DNA of 11,948 bases, from NCBI GenBank assembly GCA_927911515.1, contig CAKMQH010000275.1:1-11948 (forward strand), read 5' to 3'. The notes under the pieces were generated by a model. It was given only the letters and a program-made list of their open reading frames with translations. It did not search any database and was not told where the DNA came from. The stretch is from an uncultured Neisseria sp. Lineage in GTDB: Bacteria; Pseudomonadota; Gammaproteobacteria; Burkholderiales; Neisseriaceae. Positions 1 through 7,102 of this stretch are shown here, piece by piece (position 1 is the first letter of the stretch; every line of letters begins with the position of its first letter). The position numbers and the translations under genes were made by a program.

Positions 1-402
1 TTCCAGCGACAAAACCTGGCCGGCGCGCAGATACGGTTTTACCGCGTCGGTGGTGTCGATGACGAAACTCATGTCCGGCTCGCGGTATTTGTTCAGCGGG
101 GTCGGCACGCACAAAATCACGGCTTCCACTTCGCCGATGCGCGAGAAGTCGGTGGTGGCTTCGAAACCGGCGGCGCAGGCGGCGGCGATTTTGTCGGCCG
201 TGATGTGTTCGATATAGGTTTCGCCGTTGTTCAGCTTATTGACCTTTTCAGCGTCGATGTCGAAACCCAGCACCTTGAAGCCGGTTTCGGCGTAGCGCAG
301 CATCAGCGGCAGGCCGACGTAGCCCAGGCCGACGATGCCGATTGTGGCGGTTTTGTCGCGGAATTTGCCGATGGCGGATTGTTTGATTTCGGATGCTTGC
401 AT
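1..402 (-). CDS. Nucleotide-sugar dehydrogenase, N-terminal part (UDP-GlcNAc/UDP-ManNAc dehydrogenase family), cut by window edge
   Basis: This would oxidise C6 of a UDP-N-acetylhexosamine to the uronic acid with NAD+, in the cytoplasm. Only the first 134 residues are here; the gene runs off the left edge. The NAD-binding Rossmann motif is clear at about residues 21-31 (IGIVGLGYVGLP), with an acidic strand end (GFDID) about 20 residues later and the family motif VPTPL near residue 100, followed by a segment ending VLSLE. The ATG at 402 is preceded by AAAAAGG with about 8 bases spacing, so the start is well supported. It lies 184 bases beyond the aminotransferase gene, past two DUS hairpins, so it may be separately transcribed. 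A second gene of the same family occupies the other end of the window. WbpA/TviB-like specificity is inferred from the family; UDP-glucose dehydrogenase is less likely but cannot be excluded from this half. Confidence 0.88.
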   Translation of the reverse strand, partial: MQASEIKQSAIGKFRDKTATIGIVGLGYVGLPLMLRYAETGFKVLGFDIDAEKVNKLNNGETYIEHITADKIAAACAAGFEATTDFSRIGEVEAVILCVPTPLNKYREPDMSFVIDTTDAVKPYLRAGQVLSLE

Positions 403-432
403 AGCGGATGCCTTTTTACTTCTTGAAAGCCG

Positions 433-472
433 TTTTCAGACGGCCCGTCAAACGGTTGAGGCCGTCTGAAAA
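433..472. terminator. DUS inverted-repeat hairpin (AGGCCGTCTGAA dialect)
   Basis: Perfect 13-bp arms at 433-445 and 460-472 are separated by a 14-base loop. The right arm holds an exact 12-base DUS (459-470); the left holds the 10-base core with one mismatch in the flanking two bases. Paired DUS of this kind often act as terminators in Neisseria. On the minus strand it lies in the leader of the dehydrogenase gene, so it might instead attenuate that transcript. Confidence 0.6.
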
Positions 473-487
473 GCGCGCCTGGCCCGT

Positions 488-499
488 TTCAGACGGCCT
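488..499 (-). repeat. DNA uptake sequence (AGGCCGTCTGAA)
   Basis: This is an exact unpaired 12-base DUS between two DUS hairpins. It makes five GCCGTCTGAA cores within about 145 bases of intergenic DNA. DUS promote species-biased DNA uptake during transformation. Confidence 0.9.
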
Positions 500-526
500 C
501 GGTAAGGGATAAAACGGAAACGGCGG

Positions 527-532
527 ATTGTA
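527..532 (-). promoter_or_regulatory. Possible -10 box for the left dehydrogenase gene
   Basis: The minus strand reads TACAAT here, about 125 bases upstream of the ATG at 402 and just past the terminator hairpin of the preceding gene. I see no good -35 hexamer at 16-18 bases, so this is only a weak candidate for a promoter giving the dehydrogenase its own transcript. Confidence 0.22.
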
Positions 533-543
533 CTCCATTTTGT

Positions 544-579
544 TTTCAGACGGCCTCAATCGGTGGAGGCCGTCTGAAA
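544..579. terminator. DUS-pair terminator after the aminotransferase gene
   Basis: Perfect 14-bp arms at 544-557 and 566-579 flank an 8-base loop. Each arm is an exact AGGCCGTCTGAA DUS. The hairpin starts 7 bases after the aminotransferase stop codon, a typical place for a Neisseria DUS-pair terminator. It probably ends the operon; no strong T-run follows on the minus strand. Confidence 0.7.
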
Positions 580-586
580 GGGCGGT

Positions 587-1761
587 TCAGGCTGTAGCTT
601 GGGCCAACACAGCTTCGATGTGTTCTTTGCAGAACGCGATTTCGTCGTCGGTCAGCGTCGGGTGCACCAAGAACATCAGGCTGGTGTCGCCCAGTTGGAC
701 GGCGTTTTTCAGCCGCTCTTTCGGACGCCACGGCGTGTTGTCGAAGGCTTTTTCCAAATAGACTTCGGAGCAGCTACCTTGATAGCAGGGGACTTTGCGT
801 GCGTTCAGTTCGTTGACGATTCGGTCGCGTGTCCAGCCTTCTTTGAGGTGTTCGGGTTTGACGAAGGCGTAGAACTTGTATTGTGCGTGTTCGATGTAGT
901 CGGCGATTTCAATCAGGCGGATGCTGGCGAACTTGCCCAAGCTTTCTGCCAACTTGGCAGCGTGCGCTTGGCGGCGTGCCGTCCATTCGGGCATACGTTT
1001 GAGTTGGATGCGGCCGATGACTGCCTGTATTTCCATCATGCGCCAGTTGGTGCCGAAACTTTCGTGCAGCCAGCGGAAGCCGGGAGCGTGTTCGCGGTGG
1101 TACACGGCATCATAGCTTTTGCCGTGGTCTTTGTACGACCACATTTTGCTCCACAGCTCTTTGTCGTTGGTGGTGACCATGCCGCCTTCGCCGCCGGTGG
1201 TCATGATTTTGTCTTGGCAGAACGACCATGCGCCAACGTGTCCGATGGAGCCAACGGATTTGCCTTTGTATTTCGCGCCGTGCGCTTGGGCGCAGTCTTC
1301 GATCACCCACAAATCATGTTCTTTTGCCAAGTCCATGATGCCGTCCATTTCGGCGGGCATACCGGCGAGGTGGACGACGATGACGGCTTTGGTATTCGGC
1401 GTCAGCGCGGCTTTGATGGTTTCTGCGCTGATGTTTTGGCTGTTCAAATCCACGTCGGCAAACACGGGGTTTGCGCCTGCGGTCACGATGCAGGAAGCGG
1501 AGGCGAGGAAAGTGCGCGAGGTAACGATGACGTCGTCGCCTGCGCCTATGCCCATTGCTTTAAGCGCGACATCGAGTGCCAGCGTGCCGTTGGAAAGGGC
1601 GACGGCGTATTGCGTGCGGCGAAGGCGGCGAATTCTTTTTCAAATTCGCGGCATTCAGTGCCCGTCCAGTAGTTGACTTTGTTGGACAGCAGGACTTTGG
1701 AAACGGCATCGGCTTCTTCTTGGGTAAAGCTCGGCCATGGGGAAAGGGATGTGTTAAGCAT
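587..1761 (-). pseudogene. pglC: PglC-type UDP-4-keto-sugar aminotransferase (DegT/DnrJ/EryC1 family), one-base frameshift
   Basis: This PLP enzyme transfers an amino group to C4 of a UDP-4-keto-6-deoxy-HexNAc, giving the 4-amino sugar for bacillosamine-type glycans. The intended protein is about 391 residues, the normal PglC length. The PLP lysine lies in WSFCQDKIMTTGGEGG (about K185) and the ring-contacting aspartate in EDCAQAHGA (about D156). The start ATG at 1761 overlaps the formyltransferase stop by 8 bases and has AGGA about 7 bases upstream. The frame breaks near 1616-1622: the upstream frame runs on to a stop at 1546, while the correct frame (TQYAVALSNGTLALDVALKAMG) continues to 587. 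One base appears to be missing there, not in a long homopolymer. As written, only about 48 N-terminal residues are correct; a C-terminal piece could initiate at 1555. A sequencing error is possible. The match to meningococcal PglC is from memory of the family. Confidence 0.8.
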
Positions 1762-2536
1762 TGGCTTTTCCTGCGAAAAGGCTGGTGGAGTCTTTAGGGG
1801 CGACATCTTCCAGCAGTTGGCGGTTGATCAAGGTGTATTTTTGACCGTCGATTTCGACGTATGCTCCGTCGTAAGGCGGAAACCAGAAGGCGCGGATTTT
1901 TTTCTCGACATCGTCGCCGTCGCGGATTTGCTTCATGGCTTCCATTTCGTCGCGGCTGACGTAGCGACCGCCGATGTTGGGCGTAGTCGGCAGTTTCGCT
2001 TGCGCTTTGATGGCGCGGGCAATAATGCGTTGTGCGAACGGCTCCAATGCCTGCATGGTTTTGCGTTCGAGCGATTGGGCGGTTTCGGCGGCGGGGTCAA
2101 TGGGGAAACGGTCCACTTCGATGATTTCGCCGGTGTCGATGGAGGCGTCGACGTAGTGGGCGGTACTGCCCCACTCGGACAATTCGTCCATGATGGCGAG
2201 GTTGTAGCCGCCCGTGCCTTTGTATTCGGGCAACAGGGCAGGGTGGAAGTTGATCGTGCCTAAGCTCGGGATGGTCAGGAATTCGTCGCGTAGTTTGCGC
2301 CAGTAGAGTACAGACAAGCCCAAATCGTATTTCAGACGACCTTCCTTCATCGCTTCCAAGGCGGTATCGAAAGTGTAGAGCGGCAAGCCCAATTCCTTGG
2401 CGGCGGCGGTCGTCGGCGAGCCTTGCAGGTGGCTGTCGGTCAGGACGCCGACGATTTCGATGCCGTCTTGTGAGGATAAGAGTCGGAGCAGGTTGGCGGA
2501 AATCTGTTTACGCCCCATGAATAATATTTTTGTCAT
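1754..2536 (-). CDS. Sugar N-formyltransferase (methionyl-tRNA formyltransferase-like fold)
   Basis: Predicted to transfer formyl from N10-formyl-tetrahydrofolate to the amine of a UDP- or dTDP-amino sugar. The 260-residue protein has the formyltransferase core, with the catalytic Asn-His pair in TINFHPALLPEYKG (N96, H98) and the Asp in YVDASIDTGEI (D134). It is too short, and in the wrong context, for a tRNA formyltransferase of about 310 residues. A C-terminal domain with AFWFPPYDGAYVEIDG fits sugar formyltransferases such as the VioF/WbkC/ArnA-N group. The ATG at 2536 has a strong AAAAAGGA about 7 bases upstream. Its stop overlaps the aminotransferase start, so the probable substrate is the 4-amino sugar made by that enzyme; this is inference. 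An in-frame mucosa-type DUS encodes GRLK at residues 66-69. The gene is intact despite a T7 run at 1897-1903. Confidence 0.87.
   Translation of the reverse strand: MTKILFMGRKQISANLLRLLSSQDGIEIVGVLTDSHLQGSPTTAAAKELGLPLYTFDTALEAMKEGRLKYDLGLSVLYWRKLRDEFLTIPSLGTINFHPALLPEYKGTGGYNLAIMDELSEWGSTAHYVDASIDTGEIIEVDRFPIDPAAETAQSLERKTMQALEPFAQRIIARAIKAQAKLPTTPNIGGRYVSRDEMEAMKQIRDGDDVEKKIRAFWFPPYDGAYVEIDGQKYTLINRQLLEDVAPKDSTSLFAGKANA
2331..2342 (-). repeat. DNA uptake sequence (AGGTCGTCTGAA), inside the formyltransferase gene
   Basis: Exact 12-base DUS of the mucosa dialect, read in frame as part of EGRLK. Confidence 0.92.
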
Positions 2537-2584
2537 GAAATAGTCCTTTTTAGTATCGTGAGTGTACGTTTGATTATGTAATGT

Positions 2585-3271
2585 TTAAATGCTTGGATTG
2601 CCCAAAGATGCTAAATCTTGAAGGGAGTCAATCCAAAAGTTGGGATGATATTCTGTGCTAAAACTTTCAGGCAGGTGACGGTGGATGTTTTGTCCGGAGG
2701 GACCCAATCCTATGGTTATCCAGCCCAAAGCGTTCGGCGCGATAAAGTCTTTGGAAATGTTGTCGCCGATATAGATGAAGCAGTCTGCCTTTTCGGCATA
2801 TTTGTCTTGTAAATAGCGGAAGCGTTTGTCATCGGGCTTTTCCGAAGCGCAGGCTTCGGAGACGAGGATTTCGTCAAACAGGGAAGACAGACCCAAGGCT
2901 TCCAATTTCAGACGCTGGGTCAGGCTTCTGCCGTCGGTAATCAGTGCGCGTGCGGCGAAGGGCGCGGTCAGCTCGGACAGGAAATCCTGCGAGGCATACG
3001 GCGTCAGCGTCGGGCGGTGCAGCCGGTATTGCCACAGAAGAACCTGTTTCTCCGATTCGTTGAAACCACAGTGGCGGCAGAATCTGTCCAGCCAGTCTTT
3101 GCCGTCGGGGTCGATGCTGCGCCATAGGTCGTCTGAATTCCAATCGGGATACAGGGCGGCAACAGTATCGACGACCGCACGGATACCGGACAGCTTGTAT
3201 TCGTATTCCGAATACAGGGTATCGTCCAAGTCGAAGACAATGACGGCGGTTTCGGGATTAATCGTTTTCAT
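2585..3271 (-). CDS. HAD-superfamily hydrolase (probable small-molecule phosphatase)
   Basis: A 228-residue cytoplasmic phosphatase-type protein with all four HAD motifs: I, FDLDDTL (nucleophile D14, acid D16); II, LITDG (T102); III, K135 in SEKPDD; IV, YIGDNISKDF (D160, D165). A helical cap lies between motifs I and II, as in the subfamily of phosphoglycolate phosphatase and pyrimidine 5'-nucleotidase. An upstream ATG at 3289 is in frame, but the ATG at 3271 has AAGG 9 bases before it and reaches the first strand sooner, so I prefer it. It overlaps the ATP-grasp stop by 14 bases, indicating translational coupling. The substrate cannot be read from sequence. Given the neighbour, it may make the free carboxylate (for example glycerate from a phosphoglycerate) that the ATP-grasp enzyme joins to the sugar; this is inference. 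It carries one mucosa DUS at 3126-3137. Confidence 0.85.
   Translation of the reverse strand: MKTINPETAVIVFDLDDTLYSEYEYKLSGIRAVVDTVAALYPDWNSDDLWRSIDPDGKDWLDRFCRHCGFNESEKQVLLWQYRLHRPTLTPYASQDFLSELTAPFAARALITDGRSLTQRLKLEALGLSSLFDEILVSEACASEKPDDKRFRYLQDKYAEKADCFIYIGDNISKDFIAPNALGWITIGLGPSGQNIHRHLPESFSTEYHPNFWIDSLQDLASLGNPSI
3126..3137 (+). repeat. DNA uptake sequence (AGGTCGTCTGAA), inside the HAD gene
   Basis: Exact 12-base DUS, opposite to the coding direction; the coding strand reads SDDL across it. Confidence 0.92.
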
Positions 3272-4232
3272 GAACCAAGACCTTGGCATCGTAGCGCAGC
3301 ATGATGAGGTTGTTTTCCCAGTCGTCTGAAAACGGGATTTCTCCGTCGCCGAGATATTCGCGCATCAGCCAGCCTGGATAATTGCCGCCTGCGGCATACG
3401 TCAGCGGGAAGCCGCCGCCGAAGCGGGGGTTGATTTCCACGCCGTAGAATTCGCCGGTTTCTTCGTTGCAGAAGAACTGCGCCGTGATGCAGCCGCGCGC
3501 GCCTTCCAATACCGACATTTTTTCCAGCAGCGTTTGGTAGAGGCTGTTTTTGCGGGTAACGCCTTTGCTGACTTCGCCGGAGCGCACTTCCAAGCGTTTT
3601 CGCGGGATGGCGCATTTCAGACGACCTTCATGGTCGTAATACATATCGACGGTAAACTCGGCAAATTCGTTTTCGATGTCGATAAGTTCGCAGAACATCA
3701 GCTTGGGGTCGTCCACGATTTCAGGTGTCAGGCAGGCGGGCGTGTCGATTCGTTTGGCGCCGATGGCGCGGCTGCCGTCGTAAGGTTTGGTGAAGCAAGG
3801 GAAAACCAACTTCTCGCGGTCGTAAATTTCGGGCGAGCGTATGCCGTAGCGCGCAAACAGGTCGGCGGTTTTCCGTTTGTCGCGGCATTGCGTGATGAAG
3901 TCCGAATCGGAAACGACGATGTGGATACCTGCCGCTTCGAAGCGTTCGCGTTCGTCTGCCAGTTTTTGCAGTTCAGTGTCTATGGTGGGGATGATTAAAC
4001 CGATGTTTTCGCGTACCGCCAAATTGAAAATGCTGTCGATATACGAATCGTCATTGATCAACGGTACTTCAAACGAACCATCCGAAACATGGCAGGCGGA
4101 AGACATGCGCGGCACCAAATCCGTCGTCAAAATCTTGACGTCGTCTGAAAACTTGGCAGCTTCGGTTTGAAAATCCTGTACCAATTCAACGCGCCTGCCT
4201 GCGGAAAGGATAAGTACGTTATTTTTTCGCAT
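3258..4232 (-). CDS. ATP-grasp carboxylate-amine ligase, PglB2 C-terminal-domain-like
   Basis: Predicted to activate a carboxylic acid with ATP and join it to an amine, probably the 4-amino group of the lipid- or UDP-linked sugar. The 324-residue protein begins with a carbamoyl-phosphate-synthase-like pre-ATP-grasp domain (VLILSAGRRVEL). Next come RDKRKTADLFARYGI, the ATP-binding lysine segment CFTKPYDGSRAIGAKR (about 147-162) and the metal-binding EINPRFGGGFPLTYAAGGN (E266, N268). In meningococcal PglB2 an ATP-grasp domain is fused behind a PglB-type phosphoglycosyltransferase and makes a glyceramido sugar; here the two are adjacent genes overlapping by 14 bases. ATG 4232 is preferred over ATG 4241 because AGGGA lies 9 bases upstream of it. 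An A6 run in the overlap decides whether the genes are separate or fused. Three DUS or partial DUS lie inside (3321-3330 and 4140-4149 partial, 3616-3627 exact). Confidence 0.82.
   Translation of the reverse strand: MRKNNVLILSAGRRVELVQDFQTEAAKFSDDVKILTTDLVPRMSSACHVSDGSFEVPLINDDSYIDSIFNLAVRENIGLIIPTIDTELQKLADERERFEAAGIHIVVSDSDFITQCRDKRKTADLFARYGIRSPEIYDREKLVFPCFTKPYDGSRAIGAKRIDTPACLTPEIVDDPKLMFCELIDIENEFAEFTVDMYYDHEGRLKCAIPRKRLEVRSGEVSKGVTRKNSLYQTLLEKMSVLEGARGCITAQFFCNEETGEFYGVEINPRFGGGFPLTYAAGGNYPGWLMREYLGDGEIPFSDDWENNLIMLRYDAKVLVHEND
3616..3627 (-). repeat. DNA uptake sequence (AGGTCGTCTGAA), inside the ATP-grasp gene
   Basis: Exact 12-base DUS read in frame as part of EGRLK. Two 10-base partial copies (GTCGTCTGAA) lie nearby at 3321-3330 and 4140-4149 in the other orientation. 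Confidence 0.9.
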
Positions 4233-4836
4233 CAGTGTCATTCCCTGTGAAATAGGGCATGGTGGCTTCCCCTTCCGCCGAAATGCCTTCTTTGATAAAG
4301 ACTTTTTTGACTGTCAAAAACAGGATTTTCATATCCAGCCAAAAACTGTAATGGTCGATATACCAAATATCGTGTGCGAACTTTTCGTCCCACGAAAGCG
4401 CGTTGCGCCCGTTAACCTGCGCCCAACCCGTTACGCCAGGTTTCATTTCGTGGCGGCGGTTTTGAAATTCGTTGTAAAGCGGCAGGTAGCTCATCAAAAG
4501 CGGTCGCGGACCGACCAAGCTCATATCCCCTTTTAGAACGTTCCAAAGCTCTGGAAGTTCGTCCAAACTCGTGGCGCGCAGTTTCTTGCCGAAAGGGGTC
4601 AGCCGCTCGCTGTCGGGCAGAGGGTTGCCGTCTTTATCGACCGCATCGCGCATGGAGCGGAATTTGATCATTTTGAACGGTTTGCCGTCTTTGCCCGGCC
4701 GCTCTTGGGTGAAAAATACGGGTTCACCCAGGTTTTTGCGGATGAGGTAGATTAAAATCAAAAATACGGGTGAGAGGAAAATCAGTCCCGAGGCGGAGGC
4801 GACGATGTCAAACAGGCGTTTGAAGAATTTACTCAT
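4219..4836 (-). CDS. pglB: PglB-type monotopic phosphoglycosyltransferase (initiating sugar-phosphate transferase)
   Basis: Transfers a sugar phosphate from a UDP-4-N-acylamino sugar to undecaprenyl phosphate at the inner membrane, the first step of the lipid-linked glycan. The 205-residue protein is the bare PglC/WcaJ-type catalytic domain. It has a re-entrant hydrophobic helix at about 12-33, FFTQERPGKDGKPFKMIKFRSM, the catalytic Asp-Glu dyad in SLDELPEL (D92, E93) and MSLVGPRPLL. It closely resembles the N-terminal domain of Neisseria PglB from family knowledge, but stops after a short hydrophilic tail (FTGNDTDAKK), whereas PglB carries an acetyltransferase domain and PglB2 an ATP-grasp domain. 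Its ATG overlaps the preceding glycosyltransferase stop by 8 bases. The stop codon directly follows the A6 run at 4222-4227; with five As the frame would run on into the ATP-grasp protein (AKNNVLILSAG). It could be a true split gene or a frameshifted pglB2. Confidence 0.88.
   Translation of the reverse strand: MSKFFKRLFDIVASASGLIFLSPVFLILIYLIRKNLGEPVFFTQERPGKDGKPFKMIKFRSMRDAVDKDGNPLPDSERLTPFGKKLRATSLDELPELWNVLKGDMSLVGPRPLLMSYLPLYNEFQNRRHEMKPGVTGWAQVNGRNALSWDEKFAHDIWYIDHYSFWLDMKILFLTVKKVFIKEGISAEGEATMPYFTGNDTDAKK
4222..4227 (-). repeat. A6 run at the phosphoglycosyltransferase/ATP-grasp junction
   Basis: Six As on the coding strand lie just before the TAA of the phosphoglycosyltransferase and inside the first codons of the ATP-grasp gene. 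Loss of one A joins the two reading frames without a stop. Confidence 0.75.
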
Positions 4837-6002
4837 GGGCTAATCTTTCAATCAGGTTGACGATTTTTTGATACGCCACGTCGCGCTTGAAGCGGCGGAC
4901 GATTTCGTCGGATTGAACGGGGTCGTTTTTGCGCGCCAGAATGTCTTTGGCGGCTTGGACGAAGCTGTCCACATCGCCGGAACGGTAGTCCGCATGCGGC
5001 AGCAGGGTGAGGACTTCGGCAACTTCGTCGTTGACCTGGCTGTTTAAAATCGGTTTTTGCAATGCCATATAGTCGGACAGTTTGTTGGTTATCGACGCCA
5101 TGGAGTAGGAATGGATGGCATTGACGGAGATGTCGCAACCTTTGGCAACCGACATCATCTCGGCGTAGGGAATGTAGCCGTAAAACCGGATGCCGTCGCA
5201 GGCGTATTGTTTGAGCCTGTCCAGATCAGGACCGCCGCCCATGATGTGCAGCTCTACATTTTCGCCGTCGTCCAACAGTTTGCGGATGCCTTTGCACACG
5301 GTTTCCACGTCATAGCTGTAACTGAGCGTACCCAAGTAGAAGAAACGGGTTTTGCTGTCGCCTAAGTCTTTTGCCGGTGCGGCATCGAGTTTCGGAAAAT
5401 CCGCGCCGATATAGACGACTTCGCCGGGCACGTTCGGATTGGCTTCTTTGGCGCGGTCGAGGTAGGTCTGCGACACGGCAACCAATGCGTCAGCGTAGCG
5501 GTAGGCACGGTTGGCACGAGAAGAGAAGGGCAGCAGGTTGTGCGGAATTTTTTTCAAAAACGGCACGACCGAGGAGAAAGACTCCGGCCATACGTCCTGC
5601 ACGTCGATAATCAGCTTGTAGCCCAAACGCGCTTTGTGTTCGCCCAAAAGCAGGTTGGTGGCAATTAGCGGGTAGGCGGAAAAAACGACGTCTTGCTCGC
5701 CCGGACGGCAGTTGTTCAGCCATTGCTCAAAATTTTTGACGAACACATGATGGCTTTTGACGCGGTCTAGCGAGACGTTTTTTGCCGTAGCCGCTCTCTT
5801 CCAGCAGCATGACTTTCAGACGACCTCTTGAGGCAGATTCGGCATCTTCAGGTCGTCTGAAAGATTTGTCGTAGTGTTTGAAATTGCTGGTAATCAGCAG
5901 CACGTCATGAGACTGCGACAACAGCTCGGCAAGATACCAGAAGCGGTTGAAATGCGGCTCGGACGGGAGCGAGCAATAGGGGGCGACAATGGTGATGTTC
6001 AT
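4829..6002 (-). pseudogene. GT4 glycosyltransferase (WbuB/WcaI-like), frameshifted at an A6 run
   Basis: A cytoplasmic GT-B retaining glycosyltransferase adding a sugar to the lipid-linked glycan; donor unknown. The intended protein is about 390 residues. The N-terminal domain opens with MNITIVAPYCSLPSEPHFNRFWYL and the C-terminal donor domain includes RFFYLGTLSYSYD, ELHIMGGGPD, FYGYIPYAEM and NKLSDYMALQKPIL, as in the WbuB/WcaI group. ATG 6002 is chosen over the GTG at 6020, which lies 18 bases upstream and overlaps the previous stop, because the fold starts at 6002. The frame breaks at 5778-5783 (A6 on the coding strand): with five As the protein reads GYGKNVSLDRVKSHHVFVKNF and continues, whereas as written it stops at 5727. 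A C-terminal piece is open from 5746. An inverted DUS pair lies within the N-terminal coding part. The stop overlaps the phosphoglycosyltransferase start by 8 bases. Confidence 0.82.
5813..5863. repeat. Inverted pair of DUS inside a glycosyltransferase gene
   Basis: Perfect 14-bp arms at 5813-5826 and 5850-5863, each containing an exact AGGTCGTCTGAA DUS, are separated by 23 bases. The whole unit is translated in frame (FRRPEDAESASRGRLK). DUS hairpins normally sit behind genes, so a pair inside a coding region is unusual. Confidence 0.88.
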
Positions 6003-6005
6003 ATT

Positions 6006-6017
6006 TTCAGACGACCT
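6006..6017 (-). repeat. DNA uptake sequence between two glycosyltransferase genes
   Basis: Exact AGGTCGTCTGAA filling nearly the whole 14-base gap between the stop at 6017 and the ATG at 6002. Its AGG, with the GA before it, is also the only ribosome-binding-like sequence for the next gene, at 12 bases spacing. Confidence 0.88.
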
Positions 6018-7089
6018 CACATATCGTAAGCGGCCATTGTGGTGCGATAGATTTCATCATCGGAACACAAGGTCTCAACGTGTTTATGCAGGGCTTTGCC
6101 CATTTTTTCGCGCAGCTCGGGCTGCTTGATGAGTTTATCGACGGCTTCGATAAAGGCTTCGTCTTCGCCGAAGGGGTAGCAGTATCCGGTTTCGCCGGTA
6201 ATGACCATTTCGGAAATGCCACCCATGTTGTAGGTCACAACGGGCGTGTCGTAGAGGCCGGCTTCAAGGATGTTGTTGCCTACACCTGCGCCGTGGTCGC
6301 CGATACAGTGCGGCGTGTTCACCAAATATCCACGTCTTTGAAAAAGCCTGTCAAATCGCGCACGCCGCCGAGGAAGGTAACCTTGTCGTCTATGCCCAAA
6401 CGCTTCGCTTGCGCTTTCAGATTGTCCATCTCTTCGCCTATGCCCGCCACGTTCAGGCGTACGGGCATATTGCGGTCAATCATTTTCTTAAAGATGTCCA
6501 ACATCACATGCACGGCGCGGACGGTGTCCAAGCGCGACAGGGTGCCGAGCATGACGTACTCTTTGGCGGTTTTTTCAGGAACGTAATCAGCTTTGTGCAA
6601 AGCGTTGTAGGTGTAGGCAATGCGGTTGGCAGGGAAGCCGTGGCGGATCAGTTTTTCCTGTTCGTGTCTGCAGTTGCCGATGATATATACGCCCAGCTTG
6701 TCGAAAAGTTTGGCGATTTTCGGATAAGTTTCAGCATCCAGACCACGAGCGTGGTAGAACACTTTGGTTTTGGGAGAAGCTATTTTTGCTGCGATGGCGC
6801 AGGCAGGAACGATGCGCGCCATTTGGCAGTGGACGATGTCGGGTTTTTCCTGTTTCAACATCTTCATGTAGGCGAACATGCCCTTGATGTAGCCCAAGAT
6901 GCCGCCCTGATAAAAATCAATAGGACGCCATTGGATGCCCAAGGCTTGGGCTTCTTTGATGAGCGGGCCATCGGAAGAGGCAAGGACGACCTCGTGGCCG
7001 CGCTGCCTGAGCAACCGTCCTAAGCGGAAGGTTGCGTTTTCAGTGCCGCCGAGGCCGGACATGGAAGTAGTCAAAACAATTTTTTTCAT
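6017..7089 (-). pseudogene. GT4 glycosyltransferase, frameshifted by an apparent one-base loss
   Basis: A cytoplasmic GT-B glycosyltransferase, intended length about 357 residues, donor unknown. The N-terminal domain has LTTSMSGLGGTENATFRLGRLL and DIVHCQMARIVPA; the donor domain has VMLGTLSRLDTVRAVHVML, RLNVAGIGEEMDNL and GAGVGNNILEAGLYDTPVV. The second glutamate of the family EX7E motif is present (about E276), while the first position is alanine, an unusual variation. The frame breaks at 6324-6326: as written it reads FFKDVDIW and stops at 6319. Adding one T (DILVNTPHCIGDHG) restores the frame to the stop at 6017. This is the only frameshift in the glycosyltransferases that needs a base gained. 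The start ATG at 7089 has no strong ribosome-binding site and lies 13 bases after the repaired polymerase stop, so translation is likely coupled. Confidence 0.8.
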
Positions 7090-7102
7090 AGCGTGTTTTC
7101 TA

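Noticed and set aside
435..578. Short direct and inverted repeats resembling a CRISPR array or mobile-element ends
   Set aside because: The repeated unit is the known 10-12-base Neisseria uptake sequence, with irregular spacing and both orientations and no cas or transposase genes.
599..1672. Long plus-strand open frame (about 357 codons) opposite the aminotransferase gene
   Set aside because: It mirrors a well-recognised PglC-type gene, has a phenylalanine/valine-rich composition typical of an antisense shadow, and shows no recognisable domain.
6003..6020. GTG start at 6020 for the WbuB-like glycosyltransferase
   Set aside because: It would add six residues encoded mostly by the DUS and overlap the previous stop; the conserved fold starts at ATG 6002.
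7086..7102. Apparent ATGA overlap between the Wzy-like gene and the next glycosyltransferase
   Set aside because: The TGA at 7086 is reached only in the shifted frame with a nonsense tail; the frame giving hydrophobic C-terminal helices ends at 7103.
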